Source: Niabella beijingensis
Lineage (GTDB): Bacteria > Bacteroidota > Bacteroidia > Chitinophagales > Chitinophagaceae
Assembly (NCBI RefSeq): GCF_020034665.1
Contig: NZ_JAIQDI010000002.1
Location: forward strand, 2,604,001-2,668,000
DNA: 64,000 nucleotides
Reading direction: 5' to 3'
In this document: in pieces, positions 44,461 through 53,038 of the stretch
Position numbering within the stretch: position 1 is the first letter of the stretch
Layout of the letters: the number at the start of each line of letters is the position of its first letter
Made by a program: the position numbers and the translations under genes
Notes under the pieces: model-generated
The model's database searches: none
What the model saw: only the letters and a program-made list of their open reading frames with translations
Told to the model about the DNA's origin: nothing

Positions 44461-46740
44461 TTATTTACCAAAACGATACGCGATCCCGATGGTAATTTCC
44501 CGCGGATCACCCAGACTGTAGGAATAGGCAGCATTCCCATTTGTTGTCGCATTCTTTGACGCGAATACAGAATAATAAACATTCGTTGCATTGAGGGCAT
44601 TCACCCATAGTTCAAACGCCTTCAGCCGGTAACCCGCCCTGAAATTCAGCACATCAAACCCTTTATAAGTATACAGGTCCAGATCGTCCATAAAATACCG
44701 GCCCTGGTGCTGCCATTCGGCGCTGATCCGAAAACCTTTTAAAAAGAAGGGTTTGTATATAACTTCCGCATTTGCTGTAAAACGTGGCGCTCCGCTCATC
44801 TCCTTTCCGCTGTAATCCACACCCCGAACGGTATTGCTGACAAACACATGTTTTGCATTGGTGCCGCTGAAGCGGATGGACAGGTCTTCAACCGGCTTAT
44901 AAGTGATGCCGTATTCAATGCCGGTATGTTTGGTGGCCCCCGCATTCTGATTGCTATAAGAATTATCCGGTTGTTTTACAGAAATGATCTCATTTGTTCC
45001 CTTCAGCCGGTAGAGGCTCCAGTCGAGATACAGTTTCTGTTTCAGCAAGGCGGCCCATCCGCCGATCTCGTAATTGAAGAATGTCTGCGGCAACAGATAC
45101 GGCGCTTCTTTTACACTGCTGTAGAGCTCGGTAAGCTGTGGCGGCACATACCCCTGGCTGTAGTTGGCGTACAGCCCCAGATACCTGAAGTTATAGGTAA
45201 GTCCCAGCTTGGGAGTGAATCGTCCGAAGCGGCTTATAGTAGATGCGGTGCTTACGCTTGAAGCCCCCGGGAGGTTATTGATGAAATAATACTGGAAGGC
45301 GTCGTAACGCAGGGCCAGCACCAGTTTCAGACTACGAATCGGTACCAGCTCATAGTTCAGGTAACTGGCCAGGTTGATGATACCCGTCTTATAATTACTG
45401 AGAAAGGAATCCACAGCGGGCGCAGCATAGCTGGTAAATTTTCCGCTGTTCAGGTCTTTATGCACCGAAATAAACCGGGCATCATATTGCTGCGGACTGT
45501 AGTCTACACTGGCGCCTGCGACGATCTTGCTTTGAAGCCAGTTCACCTTTTGGATATGCGTTGCAAACAGTGCATAGGTTTTAAAGGCGTTCTCATTGAT
45601 CTGCCCCCTGAAACGTGCCGGATCTGCGGTGCTCGCAATGGAATAAGAAGGGTTCTGTCCGACGGTATTATCACGGTACAACAAGGCCAGATCCGTATTG
45701 CTGTTGCTGTTCCATTCATGACGGAGCATGGACTTATAACGCAGTGCATATACTTTCCGGTAGGTAAAGGTCTGCAGTGATGTATAATCCCTTTTTGCAA
45801 ATTTGATGCTGTCGATCGATCCGGACATATCACTGTAGTAATCCACCAGGGCCAGCGTATTTGTCCAGGTCGTTTTATCATCGGGCCGGAAATCACTCCG
45901 CAGCGTTATTGCTTTTTTGCTGAAATCGCTGTATTCGATCGGTCCGTTGTGTTTATCAGCATAATACCCGCTGAGCAGTACTCCCCATTTACCAAAAGTA
46001 CTTCCCGCCTGAAGGTCTGCACGTTTGTATCCCCGGTCGTTCAGCTGCAGACTTGCCTGTCCGCTTGCAAAGGCCGGTGCGCTCTGCGTAATGATATTCA
46101 CCGCGCCACCTATAGCTTCCGAGCCGTATAATGCAGACGAAGGGCCTTTGATCACTTCGATGGATCGTGCTGCCGGCAGGTTCATTTCCAGCAGGGCATT
46201 ATGATTATAAACTCCTGTGGTGCGGATGGGGATACCGTCTTCCATATAAAGAAAGAGGCTTTTGGTGGTCATGGGCTGGCGGATGCTCATCTCGTGCTGC
46301 TCATTGCCCAGGCTCACCATAAACACGCCGCTAACCTTATTGAGCAGCTGATCCAGGCGCTGCGCCCGCGTATCCTCGATGGTCTGCTTATTAATGGTAG
46401 CAATGGCAACCGGGGCCTCGGTCCTTTTCTGCAGGGTACGGTCTGCACTGACGACCACCTCCTGCATTAAACCCGTATTCTTTTTTAGCCCGGCATTCAG
46501 GCTGCCGTCACTAAACCGCTGTGTCATGTACCCTGTAATGCTGGCGTCAATAGCATGTGCACCGGTTGCAATAAGGAAGGATCCGTCCGGTGCTGATTGT
46601 AATGTATCTGTCGTTGTCCGGATCGTAACACCGGATAAGGGTTCCCGGGTATCCGCATCATACACCATGCCCCTGCGCGACTGGGCAAAAACCGTGCATG
46701 CCATCAGGATACCAGGAAACAGTATAAGAACATGTTTCAT
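44461..46740 (-). CDS. TonB-dependent outer membrane receptor (metal or siderophore)
   Basis: 759 residues. A signal peptide (to VFAQ) is followed by a carboxypeptidase-like domain (MVYDADTREPLSGVTI), then a plug with the TonB-receptor features: RLDQLLNKVSGVFM, SLFLYMEDGIPIRTTGVYNHNALLEMN, IEVIKGPSSALYGSEAIGGAVNIIT. The barrel ends in GDPREITIGIAYRFGK, with terminal aromatic-basic pattern. The plug reads like receptors for iron or copper chelates rather than SusC. It lies 50 bases upstream of the PepSY gene and 113 bases downstream of a Cys/His-rich secreted protein gene. Confidence 0.92.
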   Translation of the reverse strand: MKHVLILFPGILMACTVFAQSRRGMVYDADTREPLSGVTIRTTTDTLQSAPDGSFLIATGAHAIDASITGYMTQRFSDGSLNAGLKKNTGLMQEVVVSADRTLQKRTEAPVAIATINKQTIEDTRAQRLDQLLNKVSGVFMVSLGNEQHEMSIRQPMTTKSLFLYMEDGIPIRTTGVYNHNALLEMNLPAARSIEVIKGPSSALYGSEAIGGAVNIITQSAPAFASGQASLQLNDRGYKRADLQAGSTFGKWGVLLSGYYADKHNGPIEYSDFSKKAITLRSDFRPDDKTTWTNTLALVDYYSDMSGSIDSIKFAKRDYTSLQTFTYRKVYALRYKSMLRHEWNSNSNTDLALLYRDNTVGQNPSYSIASTADPARFRGQINENAFKTYALFATHIQKVNWLQSKIVAGASVDYSPQQYDARFISVHKDLNSGKFTSYAAPAVDSFLSNYKTGIINLASYLNYELVPIRSLKLVLALRYDAFQYYFINNLPGASSVSTASTISRFGRFTPKLGLTYNFRYLGLYANYSQGYVPPQLTELYSSVKEAPYLLPQTFFNYEIGGWAALLKQKLYLDWSLYRLKGTNEIISVKQPDNSYSNQNAGATKHTGIEYGITYKPVEDLSIRFSGTNAKHVFVSNTVRGVDYSGKEMSGAPRFTANAEVIYKPFFLKGFRISAEWQHQGRYFMDDLDLYTYKGFDVLNFRAGYRLKAFELWVNALNATNVYYSVFASKNATTNGNAAYSYSLGDPREITIGIAYRFGK

Positions 46741-46853
46741 GGCTGACTTTAAATCAATAAGATGTTGAAAGGTTCATACGAAGGCCCTGCATACATAAGC
46801 ATACAACAGCTTGCAGTTATAACCTTTCCAATAAAAAACAGAAATGGCGATCG

Positions 46854-47231
46854 TTAGCAGATCGTGGACGGAGGGTGGAATATGGCTGAGGCATAGTTAA
46901 CAGGAACATTGCTGTCTGCGGCAAAGAATTGCCGGTTCTCTTTCTGCGGCAGCACTTCCAGCGATAACAGGAAAGCATTCCGGGAAGACAATACTTCCGC
47001 TTTGGCAGCCAGTTTCAGTTCCGGGGCCTGCCCTCTTTCCTTTTTTTCCTGCTCTTCGATCTTTTTCATCAGCTGGCATTTCCCGTCACAATGCATTTTC
47101 GGACGCGCCTTGTTCACACAGCGTTCCATGTATGCTTTCTTCTGCACCAGGTAATCCAGATAGAAGATCCCCTGGCTAAAAGATTGCCCGACAAAGGCGA
47201 GAAATAATATTACAGCAATAATTTTTTGCAC
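46854..47231 (-). CDS. Cys/His-rich small exported protein heading the second receptor operon
   Basis: The longest frame starts with a TTG that lies inside the -7 box, so the GTG at 47231 is preferred, giving 125 residues. A signal peptide ends near FSQG. The mature part has YLVQKKAYMERC38VNKARPKMH47C48DGKC52QLMKK, a likely metal-binding knot, then a charged helix and a variable tail ending HPPSTIC. Unnamed proteins with this C-x(8)-HC-x3-C pattern occur before TonB receptor genes in Bacteroidota. A role in handling copper or iron is inferred from context alone. Confidence 0.7.
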   Translation of the reverse strand: MQKIIAVILFLAFVGQSFSQGIFYLDYLVQKKAYMERCVNKARPKMHCDGKCQLMKKIEEQEKKERGQAPELKLAAKAEVLSSRNAFLLSLEVLPQKENRQFFAADSNVPVNYASAIFHPPSTIC

Positions 47232-47237
47232 CTGCGG

Positions 47238-47266
47238 CAAAGGTAGGGATTCGGTGTTATTTTCAA
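47238..47266 (-). promoter_or_regulatory. Promoter of the second receptor operon
   Basis: On the minus strand TTG (47266-47264), an 18-base spacer, then TACCTTTG (47245-47238), an exact TAnnTTTG box ending 6 bases before the GTG at 47231. It fixes the start of the Cys/His-rich protein downstream of the box. Confidence 0.6.
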
Positions 47267-47501
47267 TTCAAATACTTCATCTTTTGCAGGGCCGGCTGAA
47301 ACACAATACAGGCCCGCATTCCGGCTTGCGAAAAAAAAGAAGTCCGCCGGTATTTACTATGAAAAGACCCAGGCATCCTTCCTGGTGCGGACATCGCTTC
47401 CCCCTGTTGAAAAAGTGCCACACAAAATACAACCCTGGTTTCCGGTTCTCTTTGCAGTAAGCTTTTTTTTGCCGTAATTAGTACTACATTCAGAAAATAC
47501 A

Positions 47502-48050
47502 ATGGCAACAAAATTAAGAACCGGTCTGGAGCCCGATCTAAAAACCGCGGAAGCGCATTATCCCGTGGTATTGGAGGCGCTTTTAAAATATACCAGCTGG
47601 TGTGACGAGCACGGCGATGAGGAGCTGCATGCGTACAGGCAGCTGGAAGATGCACTTCACCAGCTTACAGGCAAAGACCTGTCGCTATACAACCTGGGCG
47701 AATGGTGGGAAGAGGAGGGTGCAGAAGTACTGGCGTTCCGGATCAGCCTGCCGGATCCGCTGCCGGCAAGGGATATCACAAAGGCGGAGTTAACAGAGAT
47801 CGTCACCCGTTTAAAGGATCCGGCCGCATACCGGCAGGAGCAAACAAATTTCTCCTCCCTGTTCTCCCTTTACCTCGATGAATATTATCATGTCTTGCTG
47901 AAGCTGAACTTCAACAGCTATCGCCGGCAGTTGTTTCAGCGAAATAAGGACCGGGACGGCCGCTGGTTTGAGTATACCACTGAAGAAATCATTAAACAAT
48001 TATGGGCTGACCATCTGCCTCCATCGGATACAGATCAGCCCGTTAATTAA
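47502..48050 (+). CDS. Hypothetical soluble protein
   Basis: 182 residues, acidic and mainly helical, with many aromatic residues (YTSWCDEHGDEEL, YNLGEWWEEEGAE, FSLYLDEYYHVLLKL). No signal peptide, membrane helix or recognised catalytic motif. It is followed after only 9 bases by a 53-codon gene resembling a bacteriocin immunity protein, so the two are likely one operon. I cannot name a family. Confidence 0.6.
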   Translation: MATKLRTGLEPDLKTAEAHYPVVLEALLKYTSWCDEHGDEELHAYRQLEDALHQLTGKDLSLYNLGEWWEEEGAEVLAFRISLPDPLPARDITKAELTEIVTRLKDPAAYRQEQTNFSSLFSLYLDEYYHVLLKLNFNSYRRQLFQRNKDRDGRWFEYTTEEIIKQLWADHLPPSDTDQPVN

Positions 48051-48059
48051 ACAAATAAC

Positions 48060-48221
48060 ATGGAGCAGCTGAACAGGGAACAACTCTTCCTGCTGGCGAA
48101 CCGGATCATAAATTCTGAAGGAGAAACAGCAGAAGAAAACGATGCTTTTTCAGACCTGTTTCCGGCCAGTGTACCCGCCCCCAATAAGATTCTTTTTTCA
48201 CGTTTCTCTGTTGTCACTTAA
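48060..48221 (+). CDS. Short colicin/pyocin-immunity-like protein, apparently truncated
   Basis: 53 codons from the ATG 48060. The sequence MEQLNREQLFLLANRI, then GETAEENDAFSDLF and VPAPNKILF follows the pattern of the first two helices and the V-P-x-P-N-x-(L/I)-x-F turn of the PF01320 bacteriocin immunity family (Im9-like, normally 85-90 residues). It then diverges and stops, so the last two helices are missing. It may be a relic. The nuclease toxin partner is not visible nearby. The call rests on motif resemblance alone. Confidence 0.4.
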   Translation: MEQLNREQLFLLANRIINSEGETAEENDAFSDLFPASVPAPNKILFSRFSVVT

Positions 48222-48314
48222 TTAAAAAAATATAGCTTCCCCTTGTTTCTTAAACCAGTTTAACCTGTATATCATTTACCTTGGTTAATTTTATCCTGCT
48301 CAAAAGAATCATCT

Positions 48315-48761
48315 ATGAATGCAAAAATGACAACTATGGCCCAGCTGTTTTTAAGGGTGGCCCTTTCCGCTTCGTTTCTGTCGGCTGTGGCAGACAGATG
48401 GGGCATCTGGGGAAAGCCGGGAGATGCCCATGTGGCATGGGGTAACTGGGCCAACTTCCTGGTCTATAATCACTCCGTAAATTCCTATGCCGGGCCGCAG
48501 TTAAATCAATTACTGGCCGTTATTGCAACAAGCCTGGAACTGCTGCTGGCCCTTCTGCTACTGGCGGGGTATAAAACCAGGTTTACGGCAGCAGCAACCG
48601 GCACCCTGCTGCTTTGCTTTGCACTGGCCATGACCTATAGTTTTGGCATCAAACCCAGCCTGGATTATTCTGTATGGACCGGCGCAGCCGCGGCCTTCCT
48701 GCTCAGCGGCACCGGCCGCTACCGATACAGCGTTGATGAGCTGCTGCGCAGGCGCGCATAA
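48315..48761 (+). CDS. DoxX family membrane protein
   Basis: 148 residues with four predicted transmembrane helices: AQLFLRVALSASFLSAVADRWG, NQLLAVIATSLELLLALLLLAGY, FTAAATGTLLLCFALAMTYSFG and YSVWTGAAAAFLLSG. These match the four-helix DoxX fold with its R-x-x-L-x-x-x-F start and E-L-L-L-x-L-L-L-x-G-x-x-T motif. Named after the quinol oxidase subunit of Acidianus, most bacterial members are of unknown function in redox or detoxification. It is a single gene, 93 bases after the immunity-like ORF. Confidence 0.88.
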   Translation: MNAKMTTMAQLFLRVALSASFLSAVADRWGIWGKPGDAHVAWGNWANFLVYNHSVNSYAGPQLNQLLAVIATSLELLLALLLLAGYKTRFTAAATGTLLLCFALAMTYSFGIKPSLDYSVWTGAAAAFLLSGTGRYRYSVDELLRRRA

Positions 48762-48982
48762 ACACGCACTGTTCCGGTCGGCCATTCCACGGATCCGGAA
48801 CGGTTATCAGTGTATGCCTGTTTTGCTTCATCGCTATATTCCTTTTACCCGGGATCATCTATTGATCCGGGTAGCCTGACGCTGTACCAATCCGTTTTCA
48901 GTATTTGTTAAACAACCGGGATTGACTGCATGGAAGGATCATTCTCTGTATTTTTAAGGGCAAAACAGCAATTCAAACAAAT

Positions 48983-50266
48983 ATGAAAACAGCCCGCCAT
49001 TTCAAAAAAACAAAAGCGACCCTGGTGTTCCTCATCATGGCCGCTTTACAGATCAGCTCCGCCCAGGAACAGTTGTCCCTGTTTAATGAAACCTACCGCC
49101 TGATACAGCAGAAAGATTTTTTTAATGCCCGCACCCTGTTTGAAACCAACAAAGAGCGCATCCCTGAAGACTACCGCAACTTTACAGCAGCAGTGCTGTA
49201 TAATGCCTTTAATAAACCCGGACTGTCGGAAAATAAGATAGCACCGCTGATCGCTGCAGGAAACCGCTTACCGGACTTCCTGATGCTGAAACTGTACCGG
49301 GTACATGAGGACAATGCCATGAAACAATATAATTACAGCAAAGCGAAGACGGCGCTGGAAACCCTTCTCCACCACTACAGCAGCCTGCTTTCAGCAGAAG
49401 AAAAGGATGACCTGCAGAACAACCTGAGGATCTGGACGGCACTGGAGCAACAGCCGCGACAGAAAACCGTCATTCAGAAAACCACTCATTTAAAAATGAA
49501 AAAAGACAAAGCAGGCCTGAACAATCTGACGATCGGAATGGGAACCGATTCCCTCGCTTTTATTTTTGATACCGGTGCAAATATGTCTACCGTTACGGAA
49601 TCAACCGCCCGCCGTTTGGGGATGAACATCATACCCGCATCGATCGATGTGGATGCCATTACCGGCGCGAAGATCAAAGCCGCTCTCGCTGTATGCAAAA
49701 AAATGACCATCGGCAATGTGATCGTCGAAAATGCGGTCTTTCTTGTATTTCCGGATTCTGCGCTGGCGTTCCCTCAGATAGATTACCAGATCAACGGGAT
49801 CCTGGGCTTCCCGGTGATCGAGTCCTTCAGGGAAGTACAGCTTACAAAGGACGGTTATTTTATTGTTCCGGAAGAAGAAACAGGTATCAGCTATCCCTCC
49901 AATATGGCCATTGACGGCCTCACCCCGATGATCACAATTGACGGTATGCACTTCAGCTTCGACACAGGTGCAGAGCAATCCATGCTTTACTATCCCTATT
50001 ATCAGAAGAACCGGCGGTTGATTGACACAACCTATAAAACCATTCCTGTCAGTTTCGCTGGTGCGGGAGGCAGCAAGACTTACAAGGGTGCTGAAATTGA
50101 AGGCAGTTTTGATATCCTGGGCAAGAAAGTCACCATCAGCAAACTGCGCGTATTGAAAGAGTCTATCAATTCGGAGCAGGTATATGGCAATTTGGGCCAG
50201 GATCTTATTACCCGTTTTCAAAGACTGACGCTGAATTTTGACCGGATGTTCATTCAATTCGATTAA
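48983..50266 (+). CDS. Exported aspartic protease with two retropepsin-like DTG motifs
   Basis: 427 residues, signal peptide to ISSAQ. A helical, repeat-like N-terminal domain (about 25-165) is followed by two retropepsin halves. The first has D196-T-G (FIFDTGANMSTV) and GILGFPVI, the second D327-T-G (FSFDTGAEQSML) and NLGQDLI. The two DTG motifs, 131 residues apart, would build one pepsin-like active site in a single chain; retroviral-type enzymes need two chains. Family: PF13650-like aspartyl proteases, widespread in Bacteroidota, substrate unknown. It is a single gene. Confidence 0.85.
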   Translation: MKTARHFKKTKATLVFLIMAALQISSAQEQLSLFNETYRLIQQKDFFNARTLFETNKERIPEDYRNFTAAVLYNAFNKPGLSENKIAPLIAAGNRLPDFLMLKLYRVHEDNAMKQYNYSKAKTALETLLHHYSSLLSAEEKDDLQNNLRIWTALEQQPRQKTVIQKTTHLKMKKDKAGLNNLTIGMGTDSLAFIFDTGANMSTVTESTARRLGMNIIPASIDVDAITGAKIKAALAVCKKMTIGNVIVENAVFLVFPDSALAFPQIDYQINGILGFPVIESFREVQLTKDGYFIVPEEETGISYPSNMAIDGLTPMITIDGMHFSFDTGAEQSMLYYPYYQKNRRLIDTTYKTIPVSFAGAGGSKTYKGAEIEGSFDILGKKVTISKLRVLKESINSEQVYGNLGQDLITRFQRLTLNFDRMFIQFD

Positions 50267-50302
50267 CAGCACCTGGAGGTATTGTCAATACATTGTAAAA
50301 GA

Positions 50303-50827
50303 TCAATAGCCGGGTGTCCGTCCGGCCTGCTGCATCTGTTGAATGGCGGTCCACCCTTCCGGTGTAATACCCATGATCTCGGTAACAACACCCAATGTCC
50401 GATAGGTATCGAAAAAAGCCATCCGTGCTATCGGATGATCCACTTCGCTGATAACCGCATATCCCTGATCACGTAATGTACCGGTGATCTGTTCAAAACG
50501 ATTCACCTTTGCCCGGAAAGCAAGATGCTGCGTACCGCCTTCCGGATGGCGGTTGAGGTAATCCTGAAACATGCTCTGACCGGAAAGCGGCTGAACGAGT
50601 TCGATAAAAGAGCCTCCGTTATAGGTTTGCGTGGTCAGCCATTCACCTGCCACAACCCTGCCGTAATAGGTCATGTTCAGGTCCTGCGCACAGATTTGTT
50701 CGGGTTCGGGAAAACCGGCAATACCCAGCGTACCGGAAAGGAACGCTATGGCCGCATGAATATCCGGGACCACCCAGCCGATCTGAGCCAGTTCCAGCCC
50801 GGTGATCGTATTGTGAATTTGTTTCAT
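50303..50827 (-). CDS. VOC family protein (glyoxalase/dioxygenase-like)
   Basis: 174 residues. LELAQIGWVVPDIHAAIAFLSGTLGI at the start and GTQHLAFRAKVNRFEQITGTLRDQGY then FFDTYRTLGVVTEIM are the two module signatures of the vicinal oxygen chelate fold; E in FIELVQP and TEIM and H in GGTQHLAF are likely metal ligands, as in glyoxalase I relatives. It is cytoplasmic. Substrate unknown. An exact TAnnTTTG box lies 29 bases upstream of the ATG. Confidence 0.85.
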   Translation of the reverse strand: MKQIHNTITGLELAQIGWVVPDIHAAIAFLSGTLGIAGFPEPEQICAQDLNMTYYGRVVAGEWLTTQTYNGGSFIELVQPLSGQSMFQDYLNRHPEGGTQHLAFRAKVNRFEQITGTLRDQGYAVISEVDHPIARMAFFDTYRTLGVVTEIMGITPEGWTAIQQMQQAGRTPGY

Positions 50828-51280
50828 AGTTATTTACTATTGATTTACTGATCATACAAAGTTAAAACCGATGCTTCTGCCTGCCCGGGGTATTCGCGCC
50901 AATACCAGGGCCGTTCACGACTCATCCATTCCCGAAAAGACCTGCCCGGATGCGGGGTTTTGATTTAAAAAGAATTTCCCATTTTTACTATTCAAACATG
51001 CGGATTACAACAGATATGTTACCTTTGACGGGAGAACGGCGGATTTACCCGCTTGTATAGCAATCAAAACATAAAGCCGGGCAACATAACAGAAAGATAC
51101 CGCACGATGATCGCATAACAATCAGGAACAATTAAAATATATTGCGGATTCGCTTTTTCAGCCACCGCAGCTCACTCCGGAAGAAAAAAGGCGATAAGAG
51201 GTCCGAAAGATCCTGGCTGAGCAGCAACAGGGAGGGGCCGCAGCAACGACCACGAGTTAACATTTTAACCGACAACCAAA
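50828..51280. other. 453-base intergenic region between divergent genes
   Basis: It contains the minus-strand box for the VOC gene (50857-50864) and an exact TACCTTTG box on the plus strand at 51020-51027 that may serve the AraC gene with a long (about 250-base) leader. No credible ORF. Confidence 0.45.
50857..50864 (-). promoter_or_regulatory. -7 box of the VOC gene
   Basis: On the minus strand TAACTTTG, exact TAnnTTTG match, 29 bases before the ATG at 50827. No clear -33 partner. Confidence 0.4.
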
Positions 51281-52105
51281 ATGCAGACAGCAACACAACT
51301 AACTGGCAGGCCGGGATTTTCCTATAACAACAAAAAATATCCGGGACGCGAACTATTTATTGATCAGCACCTCCTGGGGTTTCAGGTATCAGGCACAACC
51401 CATATATTGCATTCCCTGGGTCATGCCACAATTACGGCGAACACCGCTGTTTTGATCAGGAGGAACCAGATCATCAGGATCACTCCATATCTCCCCGAAA
51501 AGTGCCCCTGCCAATTCCTGTCGTTCGTTTTAAACAAGGAAATGTTGCAGCAGCTGGCTTTTGAAAACAGTGTTATTATCAACGGTCGTTACACGCCGGA
51601 GCAGAACCTGTTTTTTCAAGCCGGCGCCCGTCTTAAAGAAAACCTGATCGCGCTGGCTTCAAATCACCGTGGCGATAAACACAGTACCGTCCAACCGGTC
51701 CAAATCCGGGAAATCGTCCGCCTGCTTTTAGAAGACGACCCCGATCTTAAATATCTTTTATTCGATTTTTCCGCCCCACCCCGCACGGATGTGTCCGCAT
51801 TCATGAATCAGCATTTTATGTTCAACATGCCAATCAGCACTTTTGCCAGGGCTGCCGGTTATCGCCCCGCAGCATTTAAAAAGATCTTTTCCGAAAGATA
51901 CCACCGCCTGCCAAAGGACTGGCTCATAGAGCGCCGGCTGGCCGAGGCCTATCACCTCATAAGCCAAAAAGGACATAAGGCCGCAGCCATTTATCTGGAC
52001 CTGGGGTTCCGGAACCTCTCCCATTTTTACACAGCGTTTAAGAAAAGATATGGCACTACTTCTTCGGCAATACGGCAGTCAGCATGTGTAGAAGAAGCGT
52101 TGTAA
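51281..52105 (+). CDS. AraC-family transcriptional regulator (paralog 1)
   Basis: 274 residues: an N-terminal cupin-like effector domain (about 15-170), then two helix-turn-helix motifs (MPISTFARAAGYRPAAFKKIF and HKAAAIYLDLGFRNLSHFYTAFKKRYG) with the linking RLPKDWLIERRLAEAYHLI. It is similar along its whole length to the minus-strand regulator at 53.0 kb, including the shared LLFDF segment before the DNA-binding domain. It may control the nearby aldo/keto reductase or its own promoter. Effector unknown. Confidence 0.88.
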   Translation: MQTATQLTGRPGFSYNNKKYPGRELFIDQHLLGFQVSGTTHILHSLGHATITANTAVLIRRNQIIRITPYLPEKCPCQFLSFVLNKEMLQQLAFENSVIINGRYTPEQNLFFQAGARLKENLIALASNHRGDKHSTVQPVQIREIVRLLLEDDPDLKYLLFDFSAPPRTDVSAFMNQHFMFNMPISTFARAAGYRPAAFKKIFSERYHRLPKDWLIERRLAEAYHLISQKGHKAAAIYLDLGFRNLSHFYTAFKKRYGTTSSAIRQSACVEEAL

Positions 52106-52445
52106 CCCACAACAATGCATTATCCGGATATTCGCAAACCACGCTCCTGTTCCGGTTTACACTCCTGGGACCTTATTTAAAATATCCGGGAAGAAGGAGC
52201 ATTCATTGCCGGATGATCGCAACGCTGCGGGTATTGATCGCTCCCAGCCGTTTCCCGTTCCGGAATACAGCGGCATTCACGAGGCCTCTTCGGAGCCCGG
52301 TTGGTCAAAATGACACATTTGTTATAAACACAACGTTCCGCCGGAGTCAATCGATGCTGAAATCAGATGTGTTTGCCCTGATCCCCAGATTGGCTATTTT
52401 GCTAAAGTACCAGGAATTGGCATCTTTGAAGTAAAATATGAAATT
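52106..52445. other. 340-base intergenic region before the toxin-antitoxin pair
   Basis: No credible gene. The last 50 bases contain the parDE promoter. A plus-strand frame is open but has no protein-like features. Confidence 0.45.
52398..52428 (+). promoter_or_regulatory. Promoter of the parDE operon
   Basis: TTTG at 52398-52401, exactly 19 bases of spacer, then CATCTTTG at 52421-52428 (one mismatch to TAnnTTTG). The antitoxin ATG at 52446 lies 17 bases downstream. ParD antitoxins usually bind over such a promoter for autorepression. Confidence 0.55.
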
Positions 52446-52694
52446 ATGGCAAAGAATACCTCTATCTTACTAGGAGATTACTTCGACAACTTTATAAATC
52501 AACAAATTCAAACCGGGAAATTTTCTTCGGTAAGCGAAGTGGTGCGGGCTGCACTAAGATTGTTCGAGCATGAGGAAACTAAAAAAAATGAACTGGTAAA
52601 AGAATTGAAAAAAGGAGAAAGATCTGGTTTTGTAAAAGGGTTTAACCGAAAAATCTTCCTGAACAATTTGCATCAAAAGCATGCCGGCAAGTAA
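52446..52694 (+). CDS. parD: ParD-family antitoxin
   Basis: 82 residues. The N-terminal ribbon-helix-helix is clear: NTSILLGDYFDNFINQQIQTGKFSSVSEVVRAALRLFEHEE (ParD/CC2985 type). A helical C-terminal toxin-binding tail follows. The antitoxin neutralises ParE and represses its own operon. The stop codon overlaps the toxin start by one base (TAATG junction at 52692-52696), typical of these modules. AT content is higher than in the flanking genes, a possible sign of transfer. Confidence 0.92.
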   Translation: MAKNTSILLGDYFDNFINQQIQTGKFSSVSEVVRAALRLFEHEETKKNELVKELKKGERSGFVKGFNRKIFLNNLHQKHAGK

Positions 52695-52993
52695 TGAACT
52701 ATAAAATCAGTAACGAGGCTTCCAAAGACCTTGAAAATATCTGGCTTTACGCTTTCGAAACATGGCCTGTAGAACAAGCCGACCGATACTATAATTTATT
52801 ACTTGACGAAATTGAATACATTGCGGAAAACCCATATTCAGGAAAAGACTACAGCGCTTTACGGGAAGACTATCTAAGAACCCGTGTAAAATCGCATTTC
52901 ATTTTCTACAAAATAAATACAGGAGAAAAACGCATTGAAATAATCCGGATCCTTCACCAGCAAATGGATATTGAGAAACACCTGGACGATTAA
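52694..52993 (+). CDS. parE: ParE-family toxin
   Basis: 99 residues of the RelE/ParE fold: YKISNEASKDLENIWLYAFETWPVEQADRYYNLL at the start, IAENPYSGKDYSALREDYLRTRVKSHFIFYKI, then IEIIRILHQQMDIEKHL at the end. ParE toxins poison DNA gyrase, RelE toxins cut mRNA; the HFIFYKI and R-I-L-H-x-x-M-D features favour ParE. The toxin appears complete. It is immediately downstream of its antitoxin. Confidence 0.92.
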   Translation: MNYKISNEASKDLENIWLYAFETWPVEQADRYYNLLLDEIEYIAENPYSGKDYSALREDYLRTRVKSHFIFYKINTGEKRIEIIRILHQQMDIEKHLDD

Positions 52994-53038
52994 AAAGCGA
53001 TAATCTTATCCTTTTACCAATCCAACACCAGCATCCCC

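Noticed and set aside
52084..52434. 116-codon plus-strand ORF before parD
   Set aside because: It overlaps the end of the AraC gene in another frame and its composition is unlike a protein; no motif.
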